From contig JAMPAO010000061.1 in NCBI GenBank assembly GCA_023667165.1, positions 1-15,975 on the forward strand: DNA of 15,975 nt, read 5' to 3'. Under the pieces are notes generated by a model, which was not told where the DNA came from, ran no database searches, and saw only the letters and a program-made list of their open reading frames with translations. The DNA is from Ruminococcus sp. Its GTDB lineage: Bacteria > Bacillota > Clostridia > Oscillospirales > Ruminococcaceae. Shown here piece by piece: positions 13,825-15,975 of the stretch (its first letter is position 1; every line of letters starts with the position of its first letter). Made by a program: the position numbers and the translations under genes.

Positions 13825-13865
13825 ACTCTTCGCAAGAGTGAATTATACTTTCATTTTACACTCTT
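13825..13865 (-). repeat. Three-part inverted repeat around the hfq -10 box
   Basis: Along the minus strand AAGAGTG (13865-13859), CACTCTT (13840-13834) and AAGAGT (13830-13825) follow each other. The middle arm can pair with either flank: an 18-nt loop enclosing the -10 box, or a tight 3-nt loop. It may act as a DNA operator, or as exclusive hairpins in transcripts reading through from miaA. Confidence 0.4.
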
Positions 13866-13870
13866 TTTAA
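13842..13870 (-). promoter_or_regulatory. Promoter of the hfq unit
   Basis: On the minus strand TTAAAA (13870-13865), a 17-nt spacer and a perfect TATAAT (13847-13842) lie just after the miaA stop. The start site would be near 13835, giving a leader of about 98 nt before hfq. The -35 matches 4 of 6 bases. Transcription can thus restart here for hfq, the HlyD-type gene and the division genes. Confidence 0.6.
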
Positions 13871-14823
13871 TTATAACACATAATTTGGGATTTGGCTACT
13901 ATATTCCTGCAATTTGTAATAATTCCGTCAATTTGTTCATTTTCAGCCGTATCTATCCAAATAATTCGTGCATCTCGACGAAACCATGTGAGCTGTCTTT
14001 TGGCATAACGCCTTGTTTCACGCTTAATTTTGTCCGCCGCCTCCTCCAAAGAGCATTCGCCGTTTATATAAGGTATAAGCTCCTTGTAGCCTATGGCGTT
14101 AAAGGCGGTGCGGGCGTCGTATCGGGAGTAAACGCGCCTTGCCTCGTCGGCAAGACCGTCCTCCAGCATTTTGTCCACGCGCCTGTTGATCCTGTCATAC
14201 AATACCCGCCTGTCAAAGCAGGTAAGTCCTATCATGCAAGCCTCGTAGGGAGAGGGCTCGCGGCGGCTTTCCGCGCGGTTGTCCTCCCCCGTTCTGCCGG
14301 AGAGCATACACATCTCGACGGCTCGTATAACGCGAACCGTATTGTTCGGGTGTATGGCGGCGGCTGCCTTCGGATCGAGGGTTTCAAGCCGCTTGTGCAT
14401 ATGCGCGGCGCCCATTTCGGCAGCATCCCGCTCAAGCTCGGCTCTCAATCCGCTGTCGGAGGATATATGGTCAAAGGTGATATTGTCGACGAGAGAACTT
14501 ATATACAGTCCCGTTCCGCCGGCTATAATAGGCAGCTTGCCCCTATTGTGAACATTTTGTATACATTCCCGCGCCATTTTGACATAATCCGCCACCGAAA
14601 ACGGCTCGTCCGGTTCGAGAAAATCAATGAGATGGTGCGGGATCCCCGCCATTTCGGCGTTCGTCGGCTTTGCGGTGGATACGGAAAGCTCCTTGTATAT
14701 CTGCATCGAGTCGGCTGATATTATCTCACCGCCGTATATTTTGGCAAGCTCTACGGCGACCGCCGTTTTTCCGGAGGCGGTAGGCCCGCAGATCACAAGA
14801 AGGGGTATTTTTTTATTTTCCAT
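13867..14823 (-). CDS. miaA: tRNA dimethylallyltransferase MiaA
   Basis: A 318-residue enzyme that adds a dimethylallyl group from DMAPP to N6 of A37 in tRNAs reading UNN codons, which supports accurate decoding. The P-loop is GPTASGKT (13-20). The catalytic and tRNA-recognition block is IISADSMQIYKE (D38, S39, Q41) followed by TAKPT, and then HHLIDFLEP, PIIAGGTGLYISSLV and the C-terminal RETRRYAKRQLTWFRRD signature. Length is normal. GAGG lies about 9 nt before the ATG. It lies downstream of mutL after 191 nt and upstream of hfq, the conserved mutL-miaA-hfq order. Confidence 0.96.
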   Translation of the reverse strand: MENKKIPLLVICGPTASGKTAVAVELAKIYGGEIISADSMQIYKELSVSTAKPTNAEMAGIPHHLIDFLEPDEPFSVADYVKMARECIQNVHNRGKLPIIAGGTGLYISSLVDNITFDHISSDSGLRAELERDAAEMGAAHMHKRLETLDPKAAAAIHPNNTVRVIRAVEMCMLSGRTGEDNRAESRREPSPYEACMIGLTCFDRRVLYDRINRRVDKMLEDGLADEARRVYSRYDARTAFNAIGYKELIPYINGECSLEEAADKIKRETRRYAKRQLTWFRRDARIIWIDTAENEQIDGIITNCRNIVAKSQIMCYN

Positions 14824-15014
14824 TTTTTACCGCCTCATTTCAAGAAAATTCGCCGTCGATCTGCACAAAAAATTTATTTATTCAAATTTTATTCAAAAAT
14901 TAGACACTACAAAAACAGCATTTTTTTGCGTTTTTTGCTCAAAAAAAATTCCGCGCCAAAAAATGACTTTAATTTCTTTGTATATAACGACGAATAATTT
15001 CAACAAATTCAACA
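14824..15014. other. AT-rich gap between mutL and miaA
   Basis: 191 nt with many A and T runs but no clear GC-stemmed terminator and no convincing promoter. A 10-bp motif TTTATTCAAA occurs twice (14877-14886 and 14888-14897) with an 11-bp period, about one helical turn. A TAAAAT on the minus strand here lacks a good -35. Confidence 0.4.
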
Positions 15015-15975
15015 TCACACTATCCTTTTGAACTGCTTTTCAAGCTCTCTTTTTGTAAGCCTGAACATGACGGGTCTTCCGTGGGGGCAATAGCGTATCC
15101 TTTTATCGGAAAGTATCTGCCCTACAAGAGCCTTAAGCTCCTCCGTGCCGGTGATGTCATTTGCCTTTATAGCTCCCCTGCATGCCATAGTGTGATATAT
15201 ATCGTCAAGTATTTCGGGCATGGGATCGCGGCGGTGAGCCGCCAGATTCTGCGCAAGCTCCGTAACTATATCCTCCGCCTCGCTTTTGTCAAGCATGGAG
15301 GGGATTCCCTTGATAAGCACCTTGGGAGCGCCGAGGGGAGTTATGTCAAAGCCGCAGTCGGCGCACACCCGCAAATTCTTTATAAGGGCGTCATACTCGC
15401 CGTAATCGAGCAGAAGCTCGCGGGGAGAGAGAAGAAGCTGAGCCGTAAGGCTGTCCCTGCCCGTGCGGAGCCGCTCAAAGCGTATCCGTTCATGGGCGGC
15501 GTGCTTATCCACGATAATGATCCCGTCCTCCGCCTCGGCTATAATGTAGTTTTTGAACGCCTCTCCGATTATACGGAAAAAGATCTCATGTTCGCCGGTA
15601 TCTTCGGAGCTGCCCGTGCTTTCCTTAAATGAACGGCTGTCGATATATTTGAACTCATGCTCCGCAGGATCGGCTTTCAGCGATTCTATGGAGCCGTCCC
15701 CCGCAGCGGGGGAATATCCCGTACTGAGATGCTGGCTGATATCCCCGGCGACCTCGTCAGCCGCCCGCTCCGGCGGGACGTCCGCGGGAGCTTTTATCCC
15801 GCCCCGGGATACGGAAGAGCCGTCGGGAACGGCTTTTACGGCGCTGCGGAAAGGTCTGCCGCCGTTGACCGAAGCGCGTTCTCCATCATTCTCCGAAATG
15901 TTTTTTTGCGTCGCATAGGATATATCGCCGCCGGCGGTCACGGAAACCGCCGATCCGGTACGCTCGGAAACGGAC
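15015..15975 (-). CDS. mutL: DNA mismatch repair protein MutL, C-terminal part (5' end outside window)
   Basis: The frame is open from the window edge to the stop at 15015, about 319 residues; the N-terminal ATPase domain is not visible. The first ~110 residues are a low-complexity Gly/Ser/Ala/Glu linker (for example GGDISQHL). The C-terminal dimerisation and endonuclease domain follows: IIGEAFKNYIIAEAEDGII, then DKHAAHERIRFE, the D-x-H-A-x2-E-x4-E nuclease motif (Lys where many species have Gln). Next come GIPSMLDKSEAED, the metal-site block MACRGAIKAND and CPHGRPVMFRL. These motifs show the nicking-competent MutL used by bacteria without MutH. A GTG at 15941 is in frame but is not the true start, because coding continues upstream of it. 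miaA follows downstream. Confidence 0.95.
   Translation of the reverse strand, partial: SVSERTGSAVSVTAGGDISYATQKNISENDGERASVNGGRPFRSAVKAVPDGSSVSRGGIKAPADVPPERAADEVAGDISQHLSTGYSPAAGDGSIESLKADPAEHEFKYIDSRSFKESTGSSEDTGEHEIFFRIIGEAFKNYIIAEAEDGIIIVDKHAAHERIRFERLRTGRDSLTAQLLLSPRELLLDYGEYDALIKNLRVCADCGFDITPLGAPKVLIKGIPSMLDKSEAEDIVTELAQNLAAHRRDPMPEILDDIYHTMACRGAIKANDITGTEELKALVGQILSDKRIRYCPHGRPVMFRLTKRELEKQFKRIV

Noticed and set aside
13885..14718. A 277-codon open frame on the plus strand opposite miaA
   Set aside because: miaA motifs on the minus strand are unambiguous. The antisense product has no recognisable domain and no ribosome binding site of note.

Overview
The window looks like chromosome of a Clostridia-class Firmicute, probably an Oscillospiraceae/Ruminococcus-like gut bacterium. 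This rests on gene content: a SepF/YlmH/DivIVA division cluster joined to ileS-lspA-rluD, mutL-miaA-hfq in a row, a split transketolase, an endonuclease-type MutL, AAAGGA-type ribosome binding sites and a near-consensus sigma-A promoter. The family call comes from protein style only and is not proven. No rRNA, tRNA, CRISPR array or recognisable transposase was seen.

Layout, read in the direction of transcription (minus strand, right to left). At 15975-13867 are the C-terminal part of mutL (cut by the window edge) and miaA. At 13737-11358 are hfq with a structured leader, a membrane-anchored HlyD-type adaptor, and the PLP protein yggS/ylmE. At 11322-9322 are the division genes sepF, ylmH and divIVA. 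At 9263-5040 are ileS, lspA and rluD, tightly packed with one 1-nt and one 14-nt overlap. At 4938-2245 are a Cof-type HAD phosphatase and the two halves of a split transketolase. The usual ylmG (YggT) gene between sepF and ylmH is absent, and the HlyD-type gene between hfq and yggS is an addition to the textbook cluster.

The left 2.2 kb differs. A minus-strand sensory pair lies at 1056-1: a response regulator with a degenerate and an intact receiver domain, then the start of a PocR-domain protein. Its promoter (TTGACA, 17 nt, TAAAAT) overlaps an 11-bp-arm inverted repeat. Between this pair and the transketolase sits a plus-strand, clearly AT-rich island (about 1225-2014) with three very small unrecognised ORFs, bracketed by imperfect direct repeats at 1140-1191 and 2111-2155. 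It looks like a small acquired, partly decayed module. It could be a toxin remnant with immunity-like genes, but that is inference.

The main block links translation (miaA, ileS, rluD, ylmH), RNA regulation (hfq), lipoprotein processing (lspA) and cell division (sepF, divIVA). This is a conserved Firmicute housekeeping arrangement, with carbon metabolism (tkt) at its downstream end. The most interesting places are the AT-rich island with its repeats, the hfq leader (alternative hairpins plus a possible upstream ORF), and the regulator promoter.
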